This document shows positions 1-5,733 of a DNA stretch of 7,927 nt, one piece after another. Position 1 is the first letter of the stretch. Every line of letters begins with the position of its first letter. The translations under genes and the position numbers were made by a program. Source of the DNA: an uncultured Novosphingobium sp. (lineage in GTDB: Bacteria; Pseudomonadota; Alphaproteobacteria; Sphingomonadales; Sphingomonadaceae); assembly GCA_937860195.1 (NCBI GenBank), contig CALMBN010000263.1, positions 1 to 7,927 of the forward strand, in the 5' to 3' direction. The notes under the pieces are model-generated. The model was not told the DNA's origin. It saw only the letters and a program-made list of their open reading frames with translations, and did no database searches.

Positions 1-116
1 GATTCACTCGCTGATTCTGCGGCGAGTTTCCGAGCCGGCCAACTTCCTGAAGCCAGGGCCGACAAGATCAGCAGCAATCGGCAGAACTTCGACGAACTTT
101 TCTCAAAACGGCTCAT
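1..116 (-). CDS. 5' part of an exported protein gene, running off the window
   Basis: Reading leftwards from an ATG at 116 the frame stays open for 38 codons to the edge of the window. The start is supported by GGAGG at 125-121. A second in-frame ATG at 119 is only 1 nt from that site, so 116 (4 nt) is preferred. The product begins MSRFEKSSSKF, then has a hydrophobic stretch (CRLLLILSALASG), and then turns polar. This is a typical Sec signal peptide with basic residues before a short hydrophobic core and a plausible ALA-type cleavage site. The gene starts about 20 bp after the stop of the PQQ-dehydrogenase fragment and on the same strand, so the two may once have been an operon. The mature part is missing, so no function can be assigned; a periplasmic or outer-membrane role is inference. 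Confidence 0.55.
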   Translation of the reverse strand, partial: MSRFEKSSSKFCRLLLILSALASGSWPARKLAAESASE

Positions 117-136
117 CATTCCTCCGTTGGACCGGA

Positions 137-433
137 CTACTTCACGGTCGCGGGCAGGGCGTAGGCGAGCACATCGTCATCCACGCCCTTCGCGTCGTAC
201 CAGGAGTGACCGCCCGCGGTAAAGACGACGTACTGCCGGCCGTTCGCCTCGTAGGTCATGGGCGTCGACATGGCCGACGTCGGCGCCCGGTGCTCCCACA
301 GCAGCTCGCCGGTCTCGACGTTGTAGGCATGCAGGCGGTTGTCCGGCGTGGCGCCGATGAACACGAGCCCGCTTGCCGTGATGATCGGTCCACCCGCGGA
401 GGGTGCGCCGAGATCCAGCGGCAGTGGCACCGG
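137..433 (-). pseudogene. C-terminal fragment of a PQQ-dependent dehydrogenase (membrane glucose dehydrogenase type)
   Basis: About 98 codons, ending in a natural stop at 139-137, match the last part of the eight-bladed propeller of membrane-bound PQQ-dependent dehydrogenases of the glucose/quinate group. Recognisable pieces in order are PLPLDLGAPSAGGPIITASG, GLVFIGATPDNRLHAYNVETG, the hallmark TPMTYEANGRQYVVFTAGGH, and the terminal VLAYALPATVK. Intact family members are roughly 600-800 residues. The PQQ site, the metal-binding blades and any N-terminal membrane helices are therefore absent, and the fragment cannot be an active enzyme. The reading frame does not stop upstream but continues directly into a superoxide dismutase fragment, with the changeover at about 428-436. 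The normal C-terminus and the gene that follows it suggest this end is original and the 5' side was lost. Glucose specificity cannot be told from this part. Confidence 0.8.
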
Positions 434-712
434 CATCAGCTTGTCGAGCTTGCCGGTAACCTTCTTGCCGCCGCCGTTCGGCTTCATCCAATTCCAGAAG
501 TGGATGTGGTTGTAGTGCTGGCCGATATTATTGACGACGCCGGCGTCCTTGGCGGCGAACGCTTCCACGCAGATCGCCTCGATCGACTTGCCGGCGTACT
601 TGGTGCCGTCGCCGGCGAGCTTGTTGCCGTTGTCGACATAGGCCTGATGGTGCTTGCCATAGTGGAAGTTCAGGGTGTTCTCGGAGATATGCGGCGCCAG
701 GGCGTCGCGCGC
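434..712 (-). pseudogene. sodB: Internal/N-terminal fragment of Fe/Mn superoxide dismutase
   Basis: About 92 codons match residues ~11-102 of iron superoxide dismutase. The stretch starts ARDALAPHISENTLNFHYGK (E. coli SodB has YAKDALAPHIS at this place), continues through HHQAYVDNGNKLAG, and reaches NNIGQHYNHIHFWNWMKPNG and GKLDKLM. Two of the four metal ligands are present: the His of NFHYGKHH and the His of YNHIHFW. The first ~10 residues with the start codon are missing. So is the whole C-terminal half with the DxWEHAYY metal site. At the 3' side the frame runs on without a stop into the PQQ-dehydrogenase piece, and at the 5' side homology ends at about 703-716, next to the cold-shock gene on the other strand. 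The upstream GTG at 754 lies inside cold-shock coding sequence and has no ribosome site. The intact enzyme removes superoxide in the cytoplasm; this piece cannot. Confidence 0.82.
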
Positions 713-720
713 GTGCCCGC

Positions 721-816
721 GCGGCTCGTGGTGGTTTCGGCGGCGGCGCTCCACGCAGCGGTGGCGGCGGCTTCGGCGGCCCGCGCGGCGGCGGTGGCGG
801 TGGCGGTGGCGGCGGT
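721..816 (+). other. Gly-rich N-terminal extension of the cold-shock protein, cut at its 5' end
   Basis: In the frame of the cold-shock gene the 32 codons before ATG 817 read AARGGFGGGAPRSGGGGFGG, then PR and ten glycines in a row (787-816). This RGG/GGF-type low-complexity sequence has the composition of RNA-binding tails. From recall, long Gly-rich leaders precede the MPAQVVGEG segment in sphingomonad cold-shock proteins, so this is probably real coding sequence rather than leader RNA. The frame is open back to a TGA at 532, but upstream of ~716 it only reads the antisense of the SOD fragment, and no ATG or GTG start occurs. The true start of the gene is therefore missing from this DNA. Confidence 0.65.
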
Positions 817-1308
817 ATGCCGGCCCAGGTCGTTGGCGAAGGCTCCGGCACAGTCAAGTTCTTCAACTCGAACAAGGGCTTCGGTTTTATCCAGCAGGAT
901 AGCGGCGGCGAAGACGTGTTCGTTCACATCAGTGCGGTTGAGCGCGCCGGGCTGGAAGGTCTGGCTGAGGGCCAGCAGCTGAAGTTCCAGCTGGTCGATC
1001 GCGGCGGCAAGGTTTCTGCAAGCGACCTCGAAGTGGTTGGCGATGTGATCGCCGTTGAAAAGCGCGAAGCCCCGCAGCGTGAGCTGACCGGTGAACGCGC
1101 CAGCGGCACAGTCAAGTTCTTCAACGCGATGAAGGGCTTTGGCTTTATCACCCGCGATGACGGACAGCCGGACGCCTTCGTGCACATCAGCGCGGTTGAA
1201 CGCTCGGGTATGTCGAACCTCAATGAGGGTGACCGACTCGAGTTCGATATCGAGGTCGATCGACGAGGAAAGTACTCGGCGGTCAACCTTTCGGCGGCAC
1301 AAGGCTAA
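817..1308 (+). CDS. Cold-shock protein with two cold-shock domains (5' truncated)
   Basis: The 163 residues from ATG 817 hold two cold-shock (OB-fold) domains. Domain 1 spans residues ~9-75 and domain 2 ~95-160. Each carries both nucleic-acid-binding motifs: RNP1 is KGFGFI at 20-25 and 106-111, and RNP2 is VFVHISAV at 34-41 and AFVHISAV at 120-127. Such proteins bind single-stranded RNA or DNA in the cytoplasm and act as RNA chaperones in cold or stationary phase. A charged linker (VEKREAPQRELTGE) joins the domains. ATG 817 is only the first ATG left: it follows a run of Gly codons with no Shine-Dalgarno, and the frame continues upstream as the Gly-rich extension. The native protein was therefore longer and this copy has lost its start. 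The stop and 3' end look normal. The family call is secure; whether the copy is expressed is doubtful. Confidence 0.88.
   Translation: MPAQVVGEGSGTVKFFNSNKGFGFIQQDSGGEDVFVHISAVERAGLEGLAEGQQLKFQLVDRGGKVSASDLEVVGDVIAVEKREAPQRELTGERASGTVKFFNAMKGFGFITRDDGQPDAFVHISAVERSGMSNLNEGDRLEFDIEVDRRGKYSAVNLSAAQG
846..867 (+). repeat. 22-bp exact direct repeat shared by the two cold-shock domains (mate at 1104-1125)
   Basis: Positions 846-867 and 1104-1125 are identical over 22 bases, starting CGGCACAGTC and ending TTCTTCAAC. They encode the GTVKFFN strand just before RNP1 in domains 1 and 2. The repeats are 258 bp apart and in the same frame, as expected from duplication of a domain followed by constraint or gene conversion. 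This is not a mobile or regulatory repeat. Confidence 0.85.
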
Positions 1309-1333
1309 CCCTTGTTCCATCGTTTGCCCTGGT

Positions 1334-1362
1334 TTGACCGGGGCACGTTGACAGCTTAGATA
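1334..1362 (+). promoter_or_regulatory. Candidate sigma70 promoter for argD-argF-hslO
   Basis: TTGACC (1334-1339) is separated by 17 nt from TAGATA (1357-1362). This is a good match to housekeeping -35 and -10 boxes at ideal spacing, in the only sizeable gap upstream of argD. Transcription would begin near 1368-1370, practically at the base of the hairpin at 1367-1397, giving a leader of about 70 nt. The call rests on sequence pattern alone. Confidence 0.5.
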
Positions 1363-1366
1363 TTCG

Positions 1367-1397
1367 CAAATGGCGGCTCCCGGCGGGCCGCCATTTG
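1367..1397 (+). terminator. Strong hairpin between the cold-shock gene and argD
   Basis: CAAATGGCGGC (1367-1377) is perfectly complementary to GCCGCCATTTG (1387-1397), giving an 11-bp stem with a 9-nt loop. It lies 59 bp after the cold-shock stop. The A-rich/U-rich base of the stem followed by TCGTT resembles a weak Rho-independent terminator, though the run of T is poor. Because the candidate argD promoter lies upstream of it, it could instead be the first structure in the argD leader RNA. Confidence 0.6.
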
Positions 1398-1437
1398 TCG
1401 TTGTCCAGTCTGCCGGACCCCAAAAAGGACCATTGTG

Positions 1438-2631
1438 ATGTCGATTTCTCCGCTGATGCCAGTCTATCCCCGCTGCGGCTTTCGCCCGGTGCGCGGTGAG
1501 CACTGCCACCTGATCGGGGAAGATGGCCGACGCTATCTCGATTTTGCCGCCGGGATTGCGGTCAACGCATTGGGCCATTCGCATGCTGGCCTGATCGGCG
1601 CGATCCAGAAGCAGGCCGAGACACTGATGCATGTCTCCAACCTTTATGGCAGCCCGCAGGGTGAGCATCTGGCCCAGCGGCTGGTCGACCTGACCTTTGC
1701 CGATACGGTGTTCTTCACCAATTCGGGGGCTGAAGCGGTCGAGTGCGCGATCAAGACGGTGCGGGCCTATCACCACAGCGTTGGTGACGACCACAAGTTT
1801 GAGATCATCACTTTCAAGAACGCCTTCCACGGTCGGACCATGGCGACGATCAGCGCGAGCAATCAGGAAAAGATGCACAATGGCTTCATGCCGTTGTTGC
1901 CAGGTTTCAAATATGTCGATTTCGACGATCTGGAGGGGGCCAAGGCCGCAATCGGACCGAACACGGCGGGCTTTCTGGTCGAACCGGTGCAGGGCGAAGG
2001 CGGGATCCGTCCGGCCAGCCAGCACTTCATGCAGGGCTTGCGGACGCTTGCTGACGAGCACGGCTTGCTGCTCGCGCTCGACGAGGTGCAGTGCGGGGTC
2101 GCGCGCAGCGGTACGCTCTATGCTTATGAACAATACGGCATTGTTCCAGACGTTTTGGCCACCGCCAAGGGGATCGGCGGAGGCTTCCCGTTCGGGGCAT
2201 GTCTCGCCACCGAAAACGCAGCGCGCGGCATGGTGATCGGCAGCCACGGTTCGACCTATGGCGGCAATCCGCTGGCGATGGCGGCGGGCGAGGCCGTGCT
2301 CGACGTGGTCGCCAACGCGGAGTTCCTGGCCGAGGTTCGCGCCAAGAGTGAGCGCCTGCGCAGCCGGATCGAGCAGTTCATCGGCAATTATCCGGAACTG
2401 TTTGAGAGCGTGCGGGGCATGGGGCTGATGCTCGGAATCAAACTCAAGTCCGAGCCGCGCGGACTGGTGGCGCATTTGCGCGACAATCACCAGCTGCTGA
2501 CGGTGGCGGCGGGTGACAACACCCTGCGCCTCGTCCCGCCGCTGGTGATCGAGGATGCCGAGATCGACGAGTTTTTCGACAAGCTGTCAGCCGGGGCGGC
2601 CAGCTACGCGATCCCGGAACCGGCTGCATGA
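1438..2631 (+). CDS. argD: N-acetylornithine aminotransferase
   Basis: A 397-residue class III (PLP-dependent) aminotransferase of normal length. It moves an amino group from glutamate to N-acetylglutamate semialdehyde to give N-acetylornithine, in cytoplasmic arginine synthesis; related enzymes also serve lysine synthesis. Visible motifs are NSGAEA at 95-100 (cofactor phosphate contact), HGRT at 131-134, the EPVQGEGG stretch at 182-189, LDEVQ with the PLP-ring Asp215, the Schiff-base Lys244 in [10 protein letters not shown], and STYGGNPL with Thr273. ATG 1438 is preferred over GTG 1435 because AAAGGA at 1424-1429 is 8 nt away. The stop overlaps the argF start (ATGA), which supports the argD call over other class III aminotransferases such as succinylornithine or GABA types. 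No defects were seen. Confidence 0.93.
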   Translation: MSISPLMPVYPRCGFRPVRGEHCHLIGEDGRRYLDFAAGIAVNALGHSHAGLIGAIQKQAETLMHVSNLYGSPQGEHLAQRLVDLTFADTVFFTNSGAEAVECAIKTVRAYHHSVGDDHKFEIITFKNAFHGRTMATISASNQEKMHNGFMPLLPGFKYVDFDDLEGAKAAIGPNTAGFLVEPVQGEGGIRPASQHFMQGLRTLADEHGLLLALDEVQCGVARSGTLYAYEQYGIVPDVLATAKGIGGGFPFGACLATENAARGMVIGSHGSTYGGNPLAMAAGEAVLDVVANAEFLAEVRAKSERLRSRIEQFIGNYPELFESVRGMGLMLGIKLKSEPRGLVAHLRDNHQLLTVAAGDNTLRLVPPLVIEDAEIDEFFDKLSAGAASYAIPEPAA

Positions 2632-3554
2632 CCCGGCATTTTCTCAACCTCGGGGATGCCGGGGGCGATGCGCTGTCGGCAATGCTTAACGATGCGCTGA
2701 CCCGCAAAGGCGCGCGTGCGGGCTGGCCCAAGGGTAAGGCCGATGCTGATGCCCCGCTCGCAGGGCATGTCCTGGCGATGGTCTTTGAGAAGAACTCGAC
2801 CCGCACCCGCGTCTCATTCGATGTCGCGATGCGCCAACTGGGTGGCAGCGCGATCGTGCTCGATGCCGGCACGACGCAGCTCGGCCGCGGTGAAACCGTT
2901 GCTGATACCGCCCGGGTGCTCAGCCGGATGGCCGATGCGATCATGCTGCGGACCGACGATCATGCCAAGATCGAGGAACTGGCGCATTATTCCGATGTGC
3001 CGGTGATCAATGGCCTGACCGATAGCTCGCACCCCTGCCAGATCATGGCAGACCTGCTGACCCTGCTTGAAAGCGGAAAGGCACTGCCGGGACTGGAATT
3101 GGCGTGGCTGGGTGATGGCAACAATGTGCTGAACTCGTTGATCGAGGCAGCCGGGCTGTTCAAGTTCAATGTTCGCGCCGGAGTGCCGCAGGGCTATGAG
3201 CCCGATGCCACGTTCGTCGAGCGTGCGCGCGCTGCCGGGGCGACAATCACGCTGACCCGCGATGCGGCCGAGGCGGTGCGCGGGGCGGATGTCGTGGTGA
3301 CCGATACCTGGGTCTCGATGGGCCAGGATCATGCCCATAACAAGCTCGCGGCGATGGCACCCTATCAGGTGAGCGAAGCGCTGATGGCCGGGGCCAAGGC
3401 CGATGCGGCGTTCCTGCACTGCCTGCCTGCGCACCGCGGCGAGGAAGTGACTGACGCGGTGATCGACGGCCCGCAATCGGCAGTCTGGGACGAGGCGGAG
3501 AACCGGATCCACGCGCAGAAATCGATCCTGCGCTGGGTCTTTGGCCAATTGTGA
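2628..3554 (+). CDS. argF: Ornithine carbamoyltransferase
   Basis: A 308-residue protein matching anabolic ornithine carbamoyltransferase in length and motifs. It condenses ornithine with carbamoyl phosphate to citrulline in the cytoplasm, usually as a trimer. The carbamoyl-phosphate site STRTR is at 57-61, HPCQ is at 135-138, the ornithine-binding DTWVSMG is at 226-232, and the catalytic HCLP is at 264-267. The SMG and HCLP signatures separate it from aspartate carbamoyltransferase. The start ATG overlaps the argD stop by 4 bp with no strong ribosome site of its own, so translation is probably coupled to argD. The end overlaps hslO in the same way. No missing residues or frameshifts were seen. 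Confidence 0.95.
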   Translation: MTRHFLNLGDAGGDALSAMLNDALTRKGARAGWPKGKADADAPLAGHVLAMVFEKNSTRTRVSFDVAMRQLGGSAIVLDAGTTQLGRGETVADTARVLSRMADAIMLRTDDHAKIEELAHYSDVPVINGLTDSSHPCQIMADLLTLLESGKALPGLELAWLGDGNNVLNSLIEAAGLFKFNVRAGVPQGYEPDATFVERARAAGATITLTRDAAEAVRGADVVVTDTWVSMGQDHAHNKLAAMAPYQVSEALMAGAKADAAFLHCLPAHRGEEVTDAVIDGPQSAVWDEAENRIHAQKSILRWVFGQL

Positions 3555-4462
3555 GCGCGCCGGAGCAAATTGCCGAGGGTGAGACCGGTTATGACCGGGT
3601 GCTGGGCCTGACCATCCCTTCGCGTCATGCGCGCGGACGGGTGGTGCGGCTGGGTCCTGTGCTCGAGACGATTCTGGCCGCGCACGACTATCCGGTGCCG
3701 ATCAAGCATCTGCTGGCCGAAGCCCTGGTCCTGGCCGCGCTGATCGGCTCGTTGCTGAAGGATGGGGAAGGCCAGTTGACCTTGCAAGCCCAGACCCAGG
3801 GCGGCGTGGTCGATCTGCTGGTCTGCGATTATCGCGGCGGGGAATTGCGCGGTTATGTCCGTCACGATGCCGATCGGCTGGCGATGCTGGGTGCCAACCC
3901 ATCGCTGTTCGCGCTGTTCGGGCAGGGCGGATATCTGGCGGTGATCTTTGATGTGGCCAGCACCAGGCAGCGCTATCAGGGGATCGTTCCGCTTGAGGGG
4001 GCCTCACTGGCCGAGGCCTGCGAGGCCTATTTTGCCCAATCGGAACAGATTCCGACGCTGATTCGATTGGGAGTCCGCTCGGACAAGGCCGGCTGCACTG
4101 CGGGCGGACTGCTTATGCAGCATCTGGCCGAAGGCGAAGAAGGACGCGAGCGGCTGCACGTGCGGCTGGATCATCCCCAGTGGGAACATGTCGCGGTGCT
4201 GGCCGGAAGCACCCGGCACGAAGAACTGGTCGATCCCGACCTGTCGATCGAAGCGCTGGTCTGGCGGTTGTATCACGAGGAAGACGAGGTCCGGATTGAG
4301 CATCACGCGCCGCTGACGCGCGGGTGCCGCTGCTCGATCGAGCATTACCAGTCGGTGCTGGCCAAGTTCCCTGAGGCCGAGCGGCTTGATATGCGCGACG
4401 ATGACGGAAAGATCGTGGTCGACTGCGCGTTCTGCTCGCGATTGTTCGAAATTCCGCTTTAG
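3551..4462 (+). CDS. hslO: Redox-regulated chaperone Hsp33
   Basis: A 303-residue Hsp33 protein. In this family a holdase chaperone in the cytoplasm is switched on when oxidants release zinc from four cysteines and disulfides form. All four are present: Cys259 and Cys261 in [10 protein letters not shown] and Cys292 and Cys295 in [10 protein letters not shown], that is CxC plus CxxC at the usual C-terminal place. The N-terminal substrate-binding domain has typical stretches such as [20 protein letters not shown] (58-77) and the GYVRH segment (101-105). The start is GTG 3551, overlapping the argF stop as GTGA, so the gene is most likely translated by coupling. Linking arginine genes to Hsp33 is, from memory, common in sphingomonads and related alphaproteobacteria. 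After the stop there are 114 bp with a new promoter. Confidence 0.95.
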   Translation: MSAPEQIAEGETGYDRVLGLTIPSRHARGRVVRLGPVLETILAAHDYPVPIKHLLAEALVLAALIGSLLKDGEGQLTLQAQTQGGVVDLLVCDYRGGELRGYVRHDADRLAMLGANPSLFALFGQGGYLAVIFDVASTRQRYQGIVPLEGASLAEACEAYFAQSEQIPTLIRLGVRSDKAGCTAGGLLMQHLAEGEEGRERLHVRLDHPQWEHVAVLAGSTRHEELVDPDLSIEALVWRLYHEEDEVRIEHHAPLTRGCRCSIEHYQSVLAKFPEAERLDMRDDDGKIVVDCAFCSRLFEIPL

Positions 4463-4492
4463 ATCGTTCAGCCCATCGTTGAAATTGCACGC

Positions 4493-4521
4493 TTGGTCGC
4501 GGTGCGGCGCTGTGATATACC
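4493..4521 (+). promoter_or_regulatory. Candidate promoter for the DUF3617-like gene and queC
   Basis: TTGGTC (4493-4498), 17 nt, then TATACC (4516-4521) form a fair sigma70-type pair in the 114-bp gap after hslO. The predicted start is near 4528, about 50 nt before the GTG start. The overlapping GATATA at 4514-4519 is an alternative -10. No hairpin terminator for hslO is visible in this gap, so read-through is possible. Confidence 0.4.
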
Positions 4522-4534
4522 TTGTGTATCGATT

Positions 4535-4547
4535 GCAACTTAGTTGC
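4535..4547 (+). promoter_or_regulatory. Inverted repeat GCAACT-T-AGTTGC near the predicted transcription start
   Basis: GCAACT (4535-4540) and AGTTGC (4542-4547) are perfect inverted copies around one T, directly downstream of the candidate -10 box. A compact palindrome placed at about +7 to +20 is where a dimeric repressor would act. The factor is unknown and the site could be chance; it is recorded as a possible operator only. Confidence 0.3.
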
Positions 4548-4576
4548 CAAGGCGCGAACAGGGAGTAATTCAGTCT

Positions 4577-4978
4577 GTGATACGAACGTCTCGCCTGGCA
4601 GGGGCTGTCTTGGCTGGCCTCTTCGCGTCTGTCGCTCCGGCGATGGGGGCAGGGCCGTCATTGGCGATGCTCGATGGGCTGGAGGCTGGTCGGTGGGAAT
4701 TGCGCCCGCGTGAAGCCGGGGCCCAGCCACAGCGGATCTGCCTCAGTAACGGTCGCGGCCTGATCCAGTTGCGCCATGCTGGCCTGGTGTGTGATCGCTT
4801 TGTTGTAGAAGACACGCCAGTGCAAGTGGTCGTGCAATACACCTGTAAAGGCCGCGGTTATGGTCGCACACAAATCAAGCGTGAGTCCGGTCGGCTGATC
4901 CAGATCGAAAGCCAGGGAATCGCAAGCGGACTGCCGTTCGAATTTGCGGCCGAGGCTCGGCGCATCGGCGACTGCTGA
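4577..4978 (+). CDS. Small exported DUF3617-like protein
   Basis: The 133-residue product starts at GTG 4577, chosen because it gives a clean Sec signal peptide (IRTSRLAGAVLAGLFASVAP, cleavage likely after AMGA at ~25) and has GGGAG at 4561-4565, 11 nt upstream. A TTG at 4544 would add 11 polar residues and spoil the signal peptide. The mature part has a WELRPRE strand and four cysteines at 55, 72, 90 and 133 (the last residue), enough for two disulfides in the periplasm. The pattern of W-E-L near the start, then a Cys, a middle VVVQYTC and a final Cys is like DUF3617 proteins. That assignment comes from recall of small sphingomonad proteins of this shape. No enzyme motif is seen and function is unknown. 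It lies 39 bp ahead of queC on the same strand. Confidence 0.72.
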   Translation: MIRTSRLAGAVLAGLFASVAPAMGAGPSLAMLDGLEAGRWELRPREAGAQPQRICLSNGRGLIQLRHAGLVCDRFVVEDTPVQVVVQYTCKGRGYGRTQIKRESGRLIQIESQGIASGLPFEFAAEARRIGDC

Positions 4979-5017
4979 CCGGTTGCGCTGAACGCGGTCA
5001 AAGGCTAGCCCGCATCG

Positions 5018-5713
5018 ATGAATTCGCTTTCAGGTGGCAATGGGCGCAAGGCCGTGGTCCTGCTTTCGGGTGGGCTCGATTCGATGGTCTGCGCCGCTCT
5101 GGCGCGAGAGGCAGGTTTTGCCGTCCAGGCCCTGACCATCGACTATGGCCAGCGCCACCGGTGCGAGATTGATGCAGCGAGGGAAATCGCGGCGCAGATC
5201 GGGGCAGAGCGGCATGTGATCCTGCCGCTCGATTTGCGTGCGTTCGGGGGATCGGCTTTGACCGATGATATTGCAGTGCCCAAGAGCGGAGTGGGGGATG
5301 AGATCCCGGTCACCTACGTCCCGGCGCGCAACCTCGTCTTCCTCTCGCTCACTCTCGCCTGGGCTGAAGCACTGGGAGCGCGCGATGTGGTGATCGGGGT
5401 CAATGCGCTCGACTATTCGGGCTACCCTGATTGTCGTCCCGAATTCATCGCGGCCTTTGCCGATCTTGCGAGCCTTGCCACCAAGGCCGGGTCAGAGGGC
5501 GATAGTTTCCAGATCCACGCCCCGCTGCAATTTCTGGGCAAGGCGGAGATCGCCAGTGAGGCGTACCGGCTTGGCCTCGATCCTGCGCTCAGTTGGTCGT
5601 GCTACGATCCGCAGGCTGACGGATCGGCTTGCGGGCTGTGCGATTCATGCCGCCTTCGCCGAGAAGGCTTTGCGAAAGCCGGGGTTACCGATACCACGCG
5701 CTACGCAACATAG
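5018..5713 (+). CDS. queC: 7-cyano-7-deazaguanine (preQ0) synthase
   Basis: A 231-residue QueC protein, which uses ATP and ammonia to turn 7-carboxy-7-deazaguanine into preQ0, the precursor of queuosine in tRNA. The ATP pyrophosphatase loop SGGLDS is at 17-22. IDYGQRH (41-47) and [10 protein letters not shown] (101-110) are typical. [17 protein letters not shown] (127-143) is a QueC signature, and the zinc cysteines are Cys195, Cys205, Cys208 and Cys211 (CGLCDSC). Length and residues are complete. ATG 5018 is the start that gives the usual short N-terminus before KAVVLLSGG; only a weak AAAGG lies upstream (5000-5004). The other pathway genes (queD, queE, queF) are not in this window, so the pathway must be completed elsewhere. 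The next gene follows after 20 bp. Confidence 0.95.
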   Translation: MNSLSGGNGRKAVVLLSGGLDSMVCAALAREAGFAVQALTIDYGQRHRCEIDAAREIAAQIGAERHVILPLDLRAFGGSALTDDIAVPKSGVGDEIPVTYVPARNLVFLSLTLAWAEALGARDVVIGVNALDYSGYPDCRPEFIAAFADLASLATKAGSEGDSFQIHAPLQFLGKAEIASEAYRLGLDPALSWSCYDPQADGSACGLCDSCRLRREGFAKAGVTDTTRYAT

Positions 5714-5733
5714 AACTTCCAGGGAGAATGCGA

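Noticed and set aside
137..754. A real 205-residue SOD-dehydrogenase fusion protein starting at GTG 754
   Set aside because: The start lies inside the Gly-rich cold-shock coding region, has no ribosome site, and both domains lack essential parts.
740..816. GGC/GGT-rich stretch as a microsatellite or CRISPR-like repeat
   Set aside because: It is in frame with the cold-shock domains and encodes a Gly-rich tail; there are no spacers or regular units.
206..982. Plus-strand frame across the SOD and dehydrogenase pieces
   Set aside because: It is the antisense of recognisable protein sequence and has Ala/Val/Arg-rich shadow composition.
670..2490. Long open frame on the minus strand (about 600 codons) opposite the cold-shock gene and argD
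   Set aside because: It is antisense to two clear genes, has no recognisable motif or start site, and such frames are common in GC-rich DNA.
4515..4529. ATAC-CTTGT-GTAT as a second operator (4517-4529)
   Set aside because: The 4-bp arms are too short to separate from chance and overlap the candidate -10 box.
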